Of a stretch of DNA of 64,000 nucleotides, positions 1 to 8,799 are shown in pieces. A program made the position numbers and the translations under genes. Positions within the stretch are counted from its first letter, which is position 1. Every line of letters begins with the position of its first letter. Origin of the DNA: Paenibacillus sp. GSMTC-2017 (GTDB lineage Bacteria > Bacillota > Bacilli > Paenibacillales > Paenibacillaceae); NCBI RefSeq assembly GCF_016019935.1, contig NZ_JAECMT010000003.1:257388-321387 (forward strand), given 5' to 3'. Below the pieces are notes generated by a model. The model was not told the origin of the DNA, did no database searches, and was given only the letters and a program-made list of their open reading frames with translations.

Positions 1-1412
1 ATACTTTGCTTCAAGTGTTGAACAGCCAATCAGAATCGGAAGTACTGCAGCTTGAGTTTGATGTATTGATGGAGCTTATGAACGGGTCTTTTATGCCAAT
101 TGATAGTATCCGTGAGCTCGATGAAAAAATGAGGCCTTCCGCGATTGATAAGGCTCTACAACTGGCGAGGCAGGTTCACCGAGAATGGAATAGTAACATA
201 CCGGAGGACAAGCTCCTTGCACAGGCAGGATTATATCAGTTAGTTCATCTTGTCTTAACCGCAGCGATCAACTCTTCAGTGGATTTGTTGGAAAAGCTTG
301 ATCTGACTAGAAAATATTTGCATTCGCATTACCGAGATACAATCACAATTGCGGATTTGGCCCAGCAGATGGACGTCAGCGTTAAATATTATATGGAGTT
401 GTTCCGACGTTACTATGGAATAAGTGCAAAGCAATATTTAACTGATATACGGATGGAGGCTGCACGTCGTTTACTCGCGAGGGGAGGCGCATCTATGTAT
501 TCCGTTGCAAGAGATGCGGGGTACAAGGACGAGTTTTATTTCAGCAGACGCTTTAAGCAGGTAAATGGTGTGTCGCCAACTGTGTTTATGCAAAGCAGAA
601 AGCGAAAAATAGCCGTTTTGGATAGCTCTTTTATTGGGCTGCTGCTACCGCTGAATTATGTGCCATTGGCTGCACCCGTGCATCCGGTGTGGCGATCCTA
701 CTTCTATCAAGAAATAGGAGATCAAGTATCTCTCAAACTATCCGTCGGCCGATCGACTGCTGTCGTCAACGCGAATATTAAACTATTGTCTGATCAAAAT
801 GAACGGTTTGATATGATCCTGTATCCCGATTATTTAAATGGTGAGCAAATCAAATGTTTAGAGCTAACCGGAGTGGAATTAATTTTGGTGGAATGGAATA
901 GACAATCGTGGCAGAAACAGCTTGCTACAATTGCAGAGCGCTTGGAGGCTCAAGTTGAAGTGGAGCGCTGGATGACAGGCTATCGCTCTAGGCTGGAAAC
1001 GGCTAGAGTGATGCTTCAGGAACGGACACAATCGCGGAGCCTGCTGTTTATGCTCATTGAAGGAAGCGTTGCTTACCAGTGTTATGACAGAGGAGTGGCT
1101 GAAGTCGTGTTTGGTGAGCTGGGACTACAACCGGCAACCTCGGTTAATCCAGACATGAAAATACCGCTAAGCATTGAACAATTGCTCACCATAGATCCTG
1201 ACTATCTGATGTTATTAATTTATCAGGATGAGGAGACGATGAACTATTGGCAGGAACTGCAACAAGAAGAATCTTGGCATGAACTAAAAGCAGTCCGCAG
1301 CGGTCGTATCTATTCACTTGCTCCGTTCCCATGGCGGGATTATGCTCCACTCTCTCTCGATTTGATTATAAATGAGCTGTCAGAACGCCTGTCAGCCGAC
1401 GTTTGTCCATAG
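1..1412 (+). CDS. AraC-family regulator fused to an iron-siderophore binding-protein-like domain (5' end outside window)
   Basis: The reading frame is open to the left edge, so the true start lies outside the window; the first TTG at 6 is unlikely to be the initiator. Residues about 100-200 of the visible 468 form an AraC double helix-turn-helix (ADLAQQMDVSVKYYMELF, then a second helix set ending in GVSPTVFMQ). From about 205 to the end the chain resembles a FepB/BtuF-type periplasmic binding fold without a signal peptide, ending in the usual SGRIYSLAPFPW-like segment. Such fusions in Paenibacillus-type genomes are thought to sense a ferric siderophore in the cytoplasm and activate the adjacent uptake genes. 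The next gene is an iron-binding lipoprotein behind a Fur box, which supports that role. A second, complete version lies at 20412-21995. Confidence 0.85.
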   Translation, partial: TLLQVLNSQSESEVLQLEFDVLMELMNGSFMPIDSIRELDEKMRPSAIDKALQLARQVHREWNSNIPEDKLLAQAGLYQLVHLVLTAAINSSVDLLEKLDLTRKYLHSHYRDTITIADLAQQMDVSVKYYMELFRRYYGISAKQYLTDIRMEAARRLLARGGASMYSVARDAGYKDEFYFSRRFKQVNGVSPTVFMQSRKRKIAVLDSSFIGLLLPLNYVPLAAPVHPVWRSYFYQEIGDQVSLKLSVGRSTAVVNANIKLLSDQNERFDMILYPDYLNGEQIKCLELTGVELILVEWNRQSWQKQLATIAERLEAQVEVERWMTGYRSRLETARVMLQERTQSRSLLFMLIEGSVAYQCYDRGVAEVVFGELGLQPATSVNPDMKIPLSIEQLLTIDPDYLMLLIYQDEETMNYWQELQQEESWHELKAVRSGRIYSLAPFPWRDYAPLSLDLIINELSERLSADVCP

Positions 1413-1462
1413 GAATCACCGCTGTTCGTTCATGTACCTTAGGTCATATCCTCTCTATAATT

Positions 1463-1481
1463 GATAATAATAATCATTTTC
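1463..1481 (+). promoter_or_regulatory. Fur box
   Basis: GATAATAATAATCATTTTC matches the classical 19-base Fur consensus GATAATGATAATCATTATC at 17 of 19 positions. It lies between the AraC fusion and the iron-binding lipoprotein, about 25 bases ahead of the lipoprotein start, where Fur-Fe would block transcription under iron-replete conditions. Confidence 0.85.
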
Positions 1482-1506
1482 GAAATAGAGAGAAGGGAGT
1501 ATATTC

Positions 1507-2506
1507 ATGATCAAAATGTTGCGTAATTCAATGTACGTATTTTTGCTCACCGGTCTGCTGTTGGGATGCGGTAGCAGGCCAGCAAGTGAGACGGTCACAC
1601 CAAATCAAACGCATGCAGCTGCAGATAAAGAGGTAAGCACCGAAGAAAGCACTGTACGAACGATCAGCTATCTTGGCGAGAGCTATACGATACCTGCTGA
1701 GCCAAAACGAATATTGTTTTTGAGCGCTTTCGAGTTAATGGAAGATGCTGTTTTGATGGGGTATGAGCCGTATGCTGCAAGTGCAATTGGAGATAAACAA
1801 GAGCCGTTTCCTGGTTTTTTTGGAAAGGTAACAACACACACGATTCCCTTGTTAGCGGAAAGTGCTGACAGTATGGAATATGTCCTTGAATTAGCTCCCG
1901 ATCTGATCCTTAGTACGGATATGGAAACGACGGCAGTGCTCGAGAAATTGAACAAGGTTGCAATAACAATTCCAACTTCGCACCACGGACCCAATTGGGA
2001 AATAAATCTAGAGTTATTAGGTGAATTGATTGGTGAGCAAGAAAAAGCGAAGCAGTTAATTGCTGACTACAAAAAGGATAAAATTGAAATTGCCGCGCGA
2101 TTATCGCAATTGAACGACCAGAATGTCGTCTCGATACGCATACGCGGAGGGGAAATGATGATCTATCCTGAAGATCTTTTCTTAAACGATGTGTTGTATG
2201 GAGAAATCGGTTTAACGGTTCCGGATCTTATTAAGGACATAAAGCAGCAGACTGTTATTTCACTTGAAGGATTATACGACGCTCGACGCTGATCCAGATT
2301 ATATTTTTGTGCAATTTGATTTGTATGAGAATAATAGGGATGAAAAAATATTGAAAGAGTTGATGGATAGTCCGATATGGAAGGGGCTAAAGGCAGCGCA
2401 AAGTGGTCGTGTGTTTGTTAATGCGGTAGACCCTCTAATTATGGGAGGCGGGACAGCCTATGGTAGAATGTCAATTCTTAAAGGTGTAGAGGAGAAGTTA
2501 AGATGA
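1507..2506 (+). pseudogene. Iron-siderophore ABC transporter substrate-binding lipoprotein, frameshifted
   Basis: The product begins with a lipoprotein signal peptide ending in LLLGC (Cys21), followed by a linker and a FecB/FepB-type binding fold (SYTIPAEPKRILFLS; LAPDLILSTD). Frame 1 runs to a stop at 2290-2292 after ISLEGLYDARR. The missing last 75 or so residues continue in frame 2 from about 2264-2285 (LDADPDYIFVQFD, then SGRVFVNA) to 2506. A single-base insertion near 2275-2290, or an equivalent sequencing error, explains the break. If real, the protein lacks its C-terminal lobe and is probably non-functional. The Fur box upstream and the AraC fusion mark it as part of a siderophore uptake locus. 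No permease or ATPase gene follows. The stop overlaps the next start (ATGA), indicating a co-transcribed unit. Confidence 0.85.
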
Positions 2507-3603
2507 TGAAAAGTATACATTCAAATCGGGCTGTTAATCTTCAATTGGATCGACTGTTTAAGGATAAGTATGAGCAGGGATTATTCGATGGGAATGTGCT
2601 TGTAGCACACAAAGGAGAAATCATATTCAGCGGCTCTTACGGCTGGGAGTGTTATGAGAAGAAAATACCATTGTCTTTGCATTCACGTTTCGAACTGGCT
2701 TCAGTTACAAAACCAATCACTGCTTTAGGCATCAAACTGCTAATACGGAAATCCATGCTTAAGGAGAACGATGCGTTATCAAACTGGATTCCAGACTTTC
2801 CTTATCCCGAAGTAACTATTGAGCATGCACTCACACATACATCCGGGTTACCAGATTATATGGCATTACTTGAGGATCATTGGGATCATGCCCGTATCGC
2901 GAAAAATCCTGATGCGCTATGGCTGCTCGCAGAACATAAGCCACCCCAGTATTTTGCGCCAGGAAGTGGTTTCAGATATAGCAACACAGCATACATGTGC
3001 CTTGCTTTGGTTATCGAAGCGGTATCAGGTCTTTCATACGCGGACTTTATGCGATCCTATGTGTTCGAACCTGCAGGTATGACTGATTCGATGGTTATTA
3101 GCAGAAGGTTACAGCCCGAACTTACCGCAGAAAAGTATGCTTTTGGTTATATTCGACTTGAAGACGGTCGTATTTGCTTACCTGATGAATTGCCGGTTCA
3201 GCAGTATGTACGTTATTTGGATGGAATCCAAGGAGACGGTACCGTACATTCTACAGTGTTGGATTTGTTACGTCTTGATCAAGCTATTCGAAATGGCGTT
3301 TTTTCGGATTTACAAGATTCGATAGTGGATTCCAATCCGGAGTGGCTAGCTCCTATAGATTCAGGCACAGGGCGTCGTTTGGAACATGTTATCGATGGCT
3401 GGTTCGCGGAGCGGTCTTCTGTGGGTGGGCGAATGTTGGGACATAGCGGCGGCTGGCCGGGATATGCGACCAGGATGTGCAGGTATATGGACAGCGGTCA
3501 TACCATTATTCTGTTATGTAATGTAGAGCCGCTCGATTACCGCACCCGTGCCGAACAGCCCGAGGACTGGCAGCTTCAGATTGAGCAACTGTTGATGAGA
3601 TAG
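2503..3603 (+). CDS. Serine hydrolase of the beta-lactamase / class C penicillin-binding family
   Basis: 366 residues with the three active-site motifs of the family: SVTK (Ser67, Lys70), YSN near 159-161, and HSGG near 315. No signal peptide is visible, so it is probably cytoplasmic, like many esterase/peptidase-type members. The start overlaps the preceding lipoprotein stop by four bases and has GGAGAAG at 2491-2497; two tandem ATGs at 2503 and 2506 are both possible. Co-transcription with a Fur-controlled iron-binding protein suggests it could hydrolyse a siderophore ester or amide bond, but this is inference from position only. A second, degraded family member lies at 44577-45355. Confidence 0.85.
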   Translation: MMKSIHSNRAVNLQLDRLFKDKYEQGLFDGNVLVAHKGEIIFSGSYGWECYEKKIPLSLHSRFELASVTKPITALGIKLLIRKSMLKENDALSNWIPDFPYPEVTIEHALTHTSGLPDYMALLEDHWDHARIAKNPDALWLLAEHKPPQYFAPGSGFRYSNTAYMCLALVIEAVSGLSYADFMRSYVFEPAGMTDSMVISRRLQPELTAEKYAFGYIRLEDGRICLPDELPVQQYVRYLDGIQGDGTVHSTVLDLLRLDQAIRNGVFSDLQDSIVDSNPEWLAPIDSGTGRRLEHVIDGWFAERSSVGGRMLGHSGGWPGYATRMCRYMDSGHTIILLCNVEPLDYRTRAEQPEDWQLQIEQLLMR

Positions 3604-3650
3604 TCATTCAAGAAGCAAAACATTTATTTGCTTTCGAAGTGTATTAAAGT

Positions 3651-3668
3651 TATTATGGATTCATATAG
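3651..3668 (+). promoter_or_regulatory. Candidate Rrf2 operator ahead of its own gene
   Basis: TATTATGGATTCATATAG contains an imperfect dyad, TATGGATTCATA. The 10-mer TATTATGGAT is repeated exactly at 4112-4121, ahead of the next gene, suggesting a shared site for the Rrf2 regulator encoded between them. This is inferred from repetition and location. Confidence 0.45.
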
Positions 3669-3687
3669 TCCTTAATGGAGGTCCATA

Positions 3688-4089
3688 ATGAAATATTCCC
3701 AAGCGACCGATTATGCGCTTCATGCGATGCTTTATCTGGTAGCATCAGCAACACCTGAGAAGCCTGTAGGCGTGCAACTGCTGGCTGAGAAGTTAGGCGT
3801 TTCACAAACCTATTTATCCAAGTTGATGACCAAGCTAGTCAAAGCAGGATTGATTCAATCCGCTCCAGGAGCTAATGGTGGATACCGCCTTAGGAAAAAT
3901 CAGGAAGATATCTCTTTTCTCAATGTTATTCATGCAATAGAAGGGATAGCTTCATTGTTCGAATGCAGTATTAATCACGGAGAAGAGTGTCTCATTCAGA
4001 AAGTTGTACTGGATGCTGAGCGCCAGATGGAGCAGCAACTTGAAAGCAAGAAGTTAGTGGAGTTGGTAAAGTTGTTTAAGACGGAGTAG
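3688..4089 (+). CDS. Rrf2-family transcriptional regulator
   Basis: 133 residues starting MKYSQATDYALHAMLYL, the Rrf2/IscR/NsrR signature, with a winged helix-turn-helix (VGVQLLAEKLGVSQTYLSKL, then APGANGGYRL wing) in residues about 20-75. IscR/NsrR-type iron-sulfur regulators carry three clustered cysteines; here only two are seen in the equivalent stretch (FECSINHGEEC), so cluster binding is uncertain and it may instead be a thiol switch. GGAGGT at 3677-3682 is a strong ribosome site. The flavoprotein gene that follows has a cysteine-pair active site and shares a promoter-region 10-mer with this gene, so the regulator probably controls both in response to redox, electrophile or nitrosative stress. 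Confidence 0.9.
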   Translation: MKYSQATDYALHAMLYLVASATPEKPVGVQLLAEKLGVSQTYLSKLMTKLVKAGLIQSAPGANGGYRLRKNQEDISFLNVIHAIEGIASLFECSINHGEECLIQKVVLDAERQMEQQLESKKLVELVKLFKTE

Positions 4090-4106
4090 ATTCCGTCCTT
4101 TTTTCT

Positions 4107-4146
4107 GAATCTATTATGGATAAAAAGAATCTATTATATCTATAAT
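4107..4146 (+). promoter_or_regulatory. Promoter region of the flavoprotein with a direct repeat
   Basis: GAATCTATTAT occurs at 4107-4117 and again at 4128-4138, a 21-base (two-turn) spacing, followed by a TATAAT -10-like hexamer at 4141-4146. The first copy overlaps TATTATGGAT, shared with the promoter of the Rrf2 gene. A regulator binding here would cover the promoter. Confidence 0.45.
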
Positions 4147-4177
4147 AATCACAAAACACTATGAGGGGGAAATTGGT

Positions 4178-5098
4178 ATGATTCAAGATTGTGTAATTGT
4201 TGGCGGAGGACCATCTGGTCTAAATGGGGCGCTTGTGCTAGGCAGAGCAAGAAAAAATGTCGTTGTCATTGATGAAGGTCGTCCTCGTAACAGGGTTACT
4301 CGCGAGACACATGGTTTTCTTACGAGGGATGGTATCAGTCCTTCCGAGTTCCGTAGAATTGCTAAGGAACAGATTGACGCTTACCCATCCGTCGAAATTG
4401 TATCGGATAGTGTTGTTTCTATTACAGGGGACGATGGTCAATTTCAAATAACGACCGCTCAAGGTAACGTCTATTTGAGCAAGAAGGTGCTTTTTGCAGT
4501 AGGGAAAAGGGATCTTCCACTTGATATTAACGGTTTGGCAGATGTATATGGTAAAAGCGCCTTCGTGTGCCCTTATTGTGATGGTTGGGAATTGCGAGAC
4601 CAACCGCTAGTTTTAATTGTCAACGGAGCTAAAGCACTGCATTTTGCCAAGACAATATCAGGGTGGACAAAACATTTTACAATCTGTACGAATGGACCTG
4701 ATGAGATGACGCAAGAAGACAGAGAGGAACTAGAGAACCGCAATGTTCCTATATTTAACTCACCAATTCGAACGATAGAATCAATCGATGGCATGGTACA
4801 GCACGTTGAGCTAGAGGACGGAACAACAATTTCATGTGCGGGAATTTTCTTCGGGCCGAAGCTGGTGGCAGGATCAGAACTTCCTAGTTCATTAGGCTGT
4901 GAGATGACGGAGGCTGGAACGGTTGTTGTTGATCATGTTGGCAAAACGAGTGTTCCGGGTATTTATTGTGCAGGAGACGCAGCGACGGAAATGTATCAAG
5001 CCATTACAGCTGCTTCTTTAGGGGCTATGGCTGGTATAGGTATAAATAGTGAACTACTGACGGAAGATTGGGATACAGATTCAATCATAAACAGCTAG
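4178..5098 (+). CDS. Thioredoxin-reductase-like FAD/NAD(P)-dependent oxidoreductase with CPYC redox pair
   Basis: 306 residues. GGGPSG at 9-14 is the FAD-binding Rossmann motif, CPYCDG (Cys131, Cys134) is the redox-active pair, and CAGDAATE near 264 is the second FAD-binding motif. Length and layout are those of low-molecular-weight thioredoxin reductases, but TrxB carries CATC-type motifs; CPYCDG-like motifs are typical of the branch that includes the dithiol oxidases GliT, HlmI and DepH and many unassigned bacterial enzymes. The likely job is reduction or oxidation of a small dithiol/disulfide in the cytoplasm. GAGGGGGA at 4162-4169 is the ribosome site. It is probably regulated by the adjacent Rrf2 protein. 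Confidence 0.85.
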   Translation: MIQDCVIVGGGPSGLNGALVLGRARKNVVVIDEGRPRNRVTRETHGFLTRDGISPSEFRRIAKEQIDAYPSVEIVSDSVVSITGDDGQFQITTAQGNVYLSKKVLFAVGKRDLPLDINGLADVYGKSAFVCPYCDGWELRDQPLVLIVNGAKALHFAKTISGWTKHFTICTNGPDEMTQEDREELENRNVPIFNSPIRTIESIDGMVQHVELEDGTTISCAGIFFGPKLVAGSELPSSLGCEMTEAGTVVVDHVGKTSVPGIYCAGDAATEMYQAITAASLGAMAGIGINSELLTEDWDTDSIINS

Positions 5099-5131
5099 AA
5101 TTAACTAAAGCATTGGAGGCAGTTAAACACA

Positions 5132-5836
5132 ATGAAAGAAGAACGTGCATACAATTCCGAAATGGCGAATGCATACGAGGTGAACGCTCGAATTTCGCTA
5201 CCTTCATACGATGCGATATTTACGATGGTTCAATCTTATTTCCGACTACAATTAGGAGATAAATCAGCAGAAGTACTTGCTGTTGGCATTGGCTCAGGAA
5301 CCGAACTTTCTGCATGGGGACCCTCAAATCCGAAATGGACAATCACCGGAATTGACCCTAATTTAGAAATGTTAAAAATAGCTAAAAACAAAACGTTCGA
5401 ACTAGGCTTAGAAAGCCGAGTAAAACTAATACATGGGACAATTGAGGACTTGCCGTTGCAAGACGCGAAGTTCGATGCTGCAAGTTGTATTTTGGTTCTT
5501 CACTTCATAAACGATGTTCAAGAAAAGGTGAATCTGCTCAAAACGATTAAAGCTAATTTGAAATCAGGAGCTCCATTTGTACTTGTTAGCGCTTATGGAG
5601 ATCGTGATGATGCAGAGCTTCAAGACAGAATGAACGTCTGGAAAAGCTTTTGGTTAGATAACGGTCGCGATTTATCCACAGTGGATGGGATGATAATTAA
5701 AGCTATTCAGCAGCTTTCTTTTATTTCTGAGAATCACATTATACAGTTATTAGCGGAAGCCGGCTTTACGAATATTACTCGCTTTTATTCTACTGGAATT
5801 ATGGCGGGATGGATTTGTCATGCGGGTGATCATTAA
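5132..5836 (+). CDS. Class I SAM-dependent methyltransferase
   Basis: 234 residues with a Rossmann-type methyltransferase fold: motif I is VLAVGIGSGTE, motif II is ITGIDPNLEML (acidic residue binding the SAM ribose), and the post-II region is GTIEDLPLQDAKFDAASCILVLHF. The motif pattern is of the Methyltransf_25/12 type acting on small molecules; the substrate cannot be told from sequence. It follows the flavoprotein after 33 bases and has GGAGG at 5115-5119, so it is probably in the same operon and under the same redox control. Confidence 0.85.
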   Translation: MKEERAYNSEMANAYEVNARISLPSYDAIFTMVQSYFRLQLGDKSAEVLAVGIGSGTELSAWGPSNPKWTITGIDPNLEMLKIAKNKTFELGLESRVKLIHGTIEDLPLQDAKFDAASCILVLHFINDVQEKVNLLKTIKANLKSGAPFVLVSAYGDRDDAELQDRMNVWKSFWLDNGRDLSTVDGMIIKAIQQLSFISENHIIQLLAEAGFTNITRFYSTGIMAGWICHAGDH

Positions 5837-5963
5837 ATGAAAGGTCAAATACACGGTCATAAGGGACGGAAATTTGCATAAATCTGAGGGGTGGTCTTTT
5901 TTGATGCGAAAAAATTCCGTATAATAGAACGAATGAACAGATAGTTGGAAGGTGGAATATAGC

Positions 5964-6809
5964 GTGAACAATATCGTTTCTTTAAAATGGCTATCAGACA
6001 ACATAGATGAGTCAAACCTCGTAATCGTTGATTGCAGATTTCTAATGGGTAAGCCAGATGCTGGTCGTGAATTGTATGAGGCATCACATATCCCTGGAGC
6101 TGTGTACTTAGATTTGGAAAAGGATTTGTCAGCGCCTGTTGGTGAATACGGCGGTCGTCATCCTTTGCCGGACATATTTGATTTGACGGTTGTGCTTAGT
6201 CGTGCTGGAATCAGTAATGAATCACGTGTCATTGCTTATGACGATCAAGGTGGGGCGATGGCTTCAAGACTTTGGTGGTTGTTAAAATACTTCGGGCATG
6301 AGCAAGTGTTTGTATTGGACGAAGGTTTCACGGCTTGGGTTAATGCGGGTTACGCAGTTTCGGCTGAGCAGAAAGAGCTGGTACCTACTACGTTCCTTGC
6401 TACTGTAGAGCATTCCATGCTTGTTGAGATGGATGAAGTGAGCGAGCTACTAGAGGATGAAAATGTAACGTTGATCGATTCGCGTGAAGCTCCTCGTTAT
6501 CGCGGCGAAGTTGAGCCGCTTGATCGTGTTGCTGGTCACATTCCTGGCGCGATCAACCGTTTCTGGAAGGACGGACTTGCGGAGAACGGTGCTTGGAAGG
6601 ATGCAAGTGAGCAAACGGAGCGTTTCTCTGACTTGAATAAGGATCATGAGATTATCGTTTATTGCGGCTCTGGTGTTACCGCTACACCTAACGTTATTGC
6701 GTTGCAGGAAGCAGGATTTAGTAAGGTGCGGTTGTATGCGGGGAGTTGGAGTGATTGGATCTCGTATGAGGAGAATCCGATTGCGGTTGGGGACGAAGAG
6801 AAGGCTTGA
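5964..6809 (+). CDS. Two-domain rhodanese-type sulfurtransferase (thiosulfate / 3-mercaptopyruvate type)
   Basis: 281 residues in two rhodanese modules. The N-terminal module lacks the catalytic cysteine (YDDQGGAMASRLWW), as is normal; the C-terminal module carries it in VYCGSGVTA (Cys234). The loop CGSGVTA is close to the mercaptopyruvate sulfurtransferase pattern (CGSGVTA versus CRKGVTA in thiosulfate enzymes). It moves sulfane sulfur to thiol acceptors or cyanide in the cytoplasm. The frame opens at a GTG at 5952, but GGAAGGTGG (5947-5955) sits at a proper distance only from the second GTG at 5964. A hairpin terminator follows. A relic of a paralogue's C-terminus is found at 23968-24018. 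Confidence 0.9.
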   Translation: MNNIVSLKWLSDNIDESNLVIVDCRFLMGKPDAGRELYEASHIPGAVYLDLEKDLSAPVGEYGGRHPLPDIFDLTVVLSRAGISNESRVIAYDDQGGAMASRLWWLLKYFGHEQVFVLDEGFTAWVNAGYAVSAEQKELVPTTFLATVEHSMLVEMDEVSELLEDENVTLIDSREAPRYRGEVEPLDRVAGHIPGAINRFWKDGLAENGAWKDASEQTERFSDLNKDHEIIVYCGSGVTATPNVIALQEAGFSKVRLYAGSWSDWISYEENPIAVGDEEKA

Positions 6810-6831
6810 TCGGTAAAATAGTATGCAACTT

Positions 6832-6867
6832 GAAGTACATCACTCATGTGGCGATGTACTTCTTTTT
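6832..6867 (+). terminator. Intrinsic terminator after the sulfurtransferase
   Basis: GAAGTACATC (6832-6841) pairs perfectly with GATGTACTTC (6853-6862), followed by TTTTTG. Its TACATC/GATGTA core recurs in the terminators at 24059, 33732 and 42497. The rest of the 400-base gap up to 7213 is AT-rich and shows no gene. Confidence 0.9.
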
Positions 6868-7212
6868 GTTATGCTCCGGTACGTCCAATTCAACAGGCGA
6901 CCAACGCTCACCTTCTGAAAATATTACTCATGCAACAACTCAATCAATTGAAAATCAATGATTGAATCTAAAAAGGAACCTTGTTAACTCTCTGAGTCGG
7001 TCCACGGGAATGATATAATTATTTTGTAGTAGTGGAAGTAATGCCCAATTAGTTGGCGGAAGGATATAAAATGTATATACAATCTGAGTTGAAAGTAAAA
7101 CTATCATGGCTACACTATAACTATTGTATGTAAAAATAATAGATTGATAAAAAATAGTAAATTTTGTTACTATTGAACTAGTTATATACGTAATATTGGA
7201 GGGACATTAGTA

Positions 7213-8748
7213 ATGAAAAAAAAGATCTTATTCGTATGGCTTGTTGTTTTTTTATTTTCGGCTGGAACGGTTATGGCAGAGGTGAGGACAAAAAGTACAG
7301 CAGATTTTACCGATTTGCAGAATCTGGATGAAGCTACGAAAGCTAAATTTGATGCGTTAATCGCAGCTGGGGTTTTTGAAGGGGTCGGAGAAAATAAGTT
7401 TGGGTTGGATCAACAGATGAATCGAGCTCAGTTCGCTAAAGTAGCGGCATTAATTTTTAAACTTAATGTTGACCACTCGCTTGTAACATCAAGCTTCTCA
7501 GACGTTAAAACATCTGATCAAGCGAACGCTTTTGCATTGCCTTTTATCGAAGCGGTAAAAAAGGCGGGAATTACTGATGGAGTAGGCAATGGCTTGTTTA
7601 ATCCGGCGGGGACTGTCACGAAAGAACAATTGGCGACTTTCTTAATTCGAGGTTTAGGATTAAAAGACCAAGTGCCGTCAATCCCAGACATTATGGATTC
7701 ATCAGTTTCTAATTGGGCTAAAGGTTATGTCGAGCTTGCATTAAAATTGAAGTTGTTAACGGCAGATCATGATGGCAAATTTTCAGGGACTAGTGTAGCG
7801 AAAAGAGAAATGCTCGTCATAAGCGCTTACGAGTCTAAACGACAGTTTGAAGCGTTGAAGCCAACACCAACACCACCAACACCGACACCGACACCGACAC
7901 CAACACCAACACCAACACCAGAATCAACGCCAATACCAGAACCAGAACCAACATCAACACCAGAACCAACATCAACATCAACACCAGAACCAACACCAAC
8001 ACCAACACCAACACCAACACCAACACCAACACCAACACCAACACCGACAATAACACCAGAACCGACACCAGAACCAACATCAACACCAGAACCAACAACG
8101 ACGCCAATACCAGAACAACCGCCAATCGAATTATATTATCCTGCACATTATTCTATACCGATAGCTGGAAGTAAGGCAGGAACTGCTCAATTCGAAGGAT
8201 TGAACTTGCCGAGAGGAAGTGCTGCAACGAAGTGGATAGTGAGAACTAGCGATACTCCAGTTGCTACTCCTGCAGCCGGAACTATGTTTGAGGGCATTCA
8301 TTATTTAGCTGGTGAAGATATTGCTATCAGCGGAAGCGGCCAATACATTGCATTAGCTGCTGTGGATGCTGAAAACCGCGTTGTTGGTTTTAGTCTATTA
8401 TATTACAGTATCCCAGTTGAGCCTCAGCAAATCGGGAAAATTAAGCTAATACTTGCAGGGAGTAACAGTACTTTTTTAGTAGGGTTTGAACAATCAGATG
8501 ATGTATCAAGCGAAAAAGTAACCTTTGAATCCATCCAGATAACAGGGTCTGGACCTTTAGGTTTGAATCGCACTATTGATTCTCAATCCTTCATAGTGGA
8601 ATGGAATAGCATTAATAACCTCGTGGCAGCCCTATCTCTTATTAACGATGAAACCGTCTACTTGTCTGAGGGTGATATTATACGTATTACCTTTAACAAT
8701 AATGGAGTTTTAAGTTATGCCGAAACAACCGTGAAGTGGTTTGACTAA
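7213..8748 (+). CDS. Secreted SLH-domain wall protein with Pro-Thr linker
   Basis: 511 residues. A signal peptide ([22 protein letters not shown]) is followed by about three S-layer-homology modules in residues 30-215 ([37 protein letters not shown]). These modules bind pyruvylated secondary cell wall polymer and hold the protein on the cell surface. A low-complexity Pro-Thr linker covers residues about 217-305, and the last 200 residues form two beta-rich modules without recognisable catalytic residues, possibly a binding or adhesion domain. GGAGGGAC at 7199 is a good ribosome site. The gene converges on an accessory secA gene across a shared terminator, so SecA2-dependent export of this protein is an attractive but unproven idea. 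Confidence 0.85.
   Translation: MKKKILFVWLVVFLFSAGTVMAEVRTKSTADFTDLQNLDEATKAKFDALIAAGVFEGVGENKFGLDQQMNRAQFAKVAALIFKLNVDHSLVTSSFSDVKTSDQANAFALPFIEAVKKAGITDGVGNGLFNPAGTVTKEQLATFLIRGLGLKDQVPSIPDIMDSSVSNWAKGYVELALKLKLLTADHDGKFSGTSVAKREMLVISAYESKRQFEALKPTPTPPTPTPTPTPTPTPTPESTPIPEPEPTSTPEPTSTSTPEPTPTPTPTPTPTPTPTPTPTITPEPTPEPTSTPEPTTTPIPEQPPIELYYPAHYSIPIAGSKAGTAQFEGLNLPRGSAATKWIVRTSDTPVATPAAGTMFEGIHYLAGEDIAISGSGQYIALAAVDAENRVVGFSLLYYSIPVEPQQIGKIKLILAGSNSTFLVGFEQSDDVSSEKVTFESIQITGSGPLGLNRTIDSQSFIVEWNSINNLVAALSLINDETVYLSEGDIIRITFNNNGVLSYAETTVKWFD
7861..8120 (+). repeat. Low-complexity tandem repeat coding for the Pro-Thr linker
   Basis: Runs of the hexamer CCAACA / CCGACA, interspersed with CCAGAACC units, encode PTPTPT and PEPT stretches. 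Such tracts vary in copy number by slippage in multiples of six bases that keep the frame. The opposite strand is also an open frame (LVLVLV) but is a shadow. Confidence 0.9.
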
Positions 8749-8751
8749 TTT

Positions 8752-8791
8752 AAATGTGGCAGATTGCTTCTCGCAATCTGCCACATTTTTT
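8752..8791. terminator. Bidirectional terminator between the SLH gene and secA2
   Basis: A 15-base perfect stem, AATGTGGCAGATTGC at 8753-8767 with GCAATCTGCCACATT at 8773-8787 and loop TTCTC, is followed by T-runs on both strands. It ends both convergent transcripts. Confidence 0.92.
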
Positions 8792-8799
8792 AGTGCGCC

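Noticed and set aside
5881-5930. Sigma-A promoter for the sulfurtransferase (TATAAT at 5920).
   Set aside because: The -10 hexamer is good but no -35 hexamer lies at an acceptable distance, so it is not listed as a feature.
7835-8146. Long open frame opposite the Pro-Thr linker (LVLVLV repeats).
   Set aside because: It is the antisense reading of a CCAACA tandem repeat; it has no ribosome site and the plus strand is a clear SLH protein.
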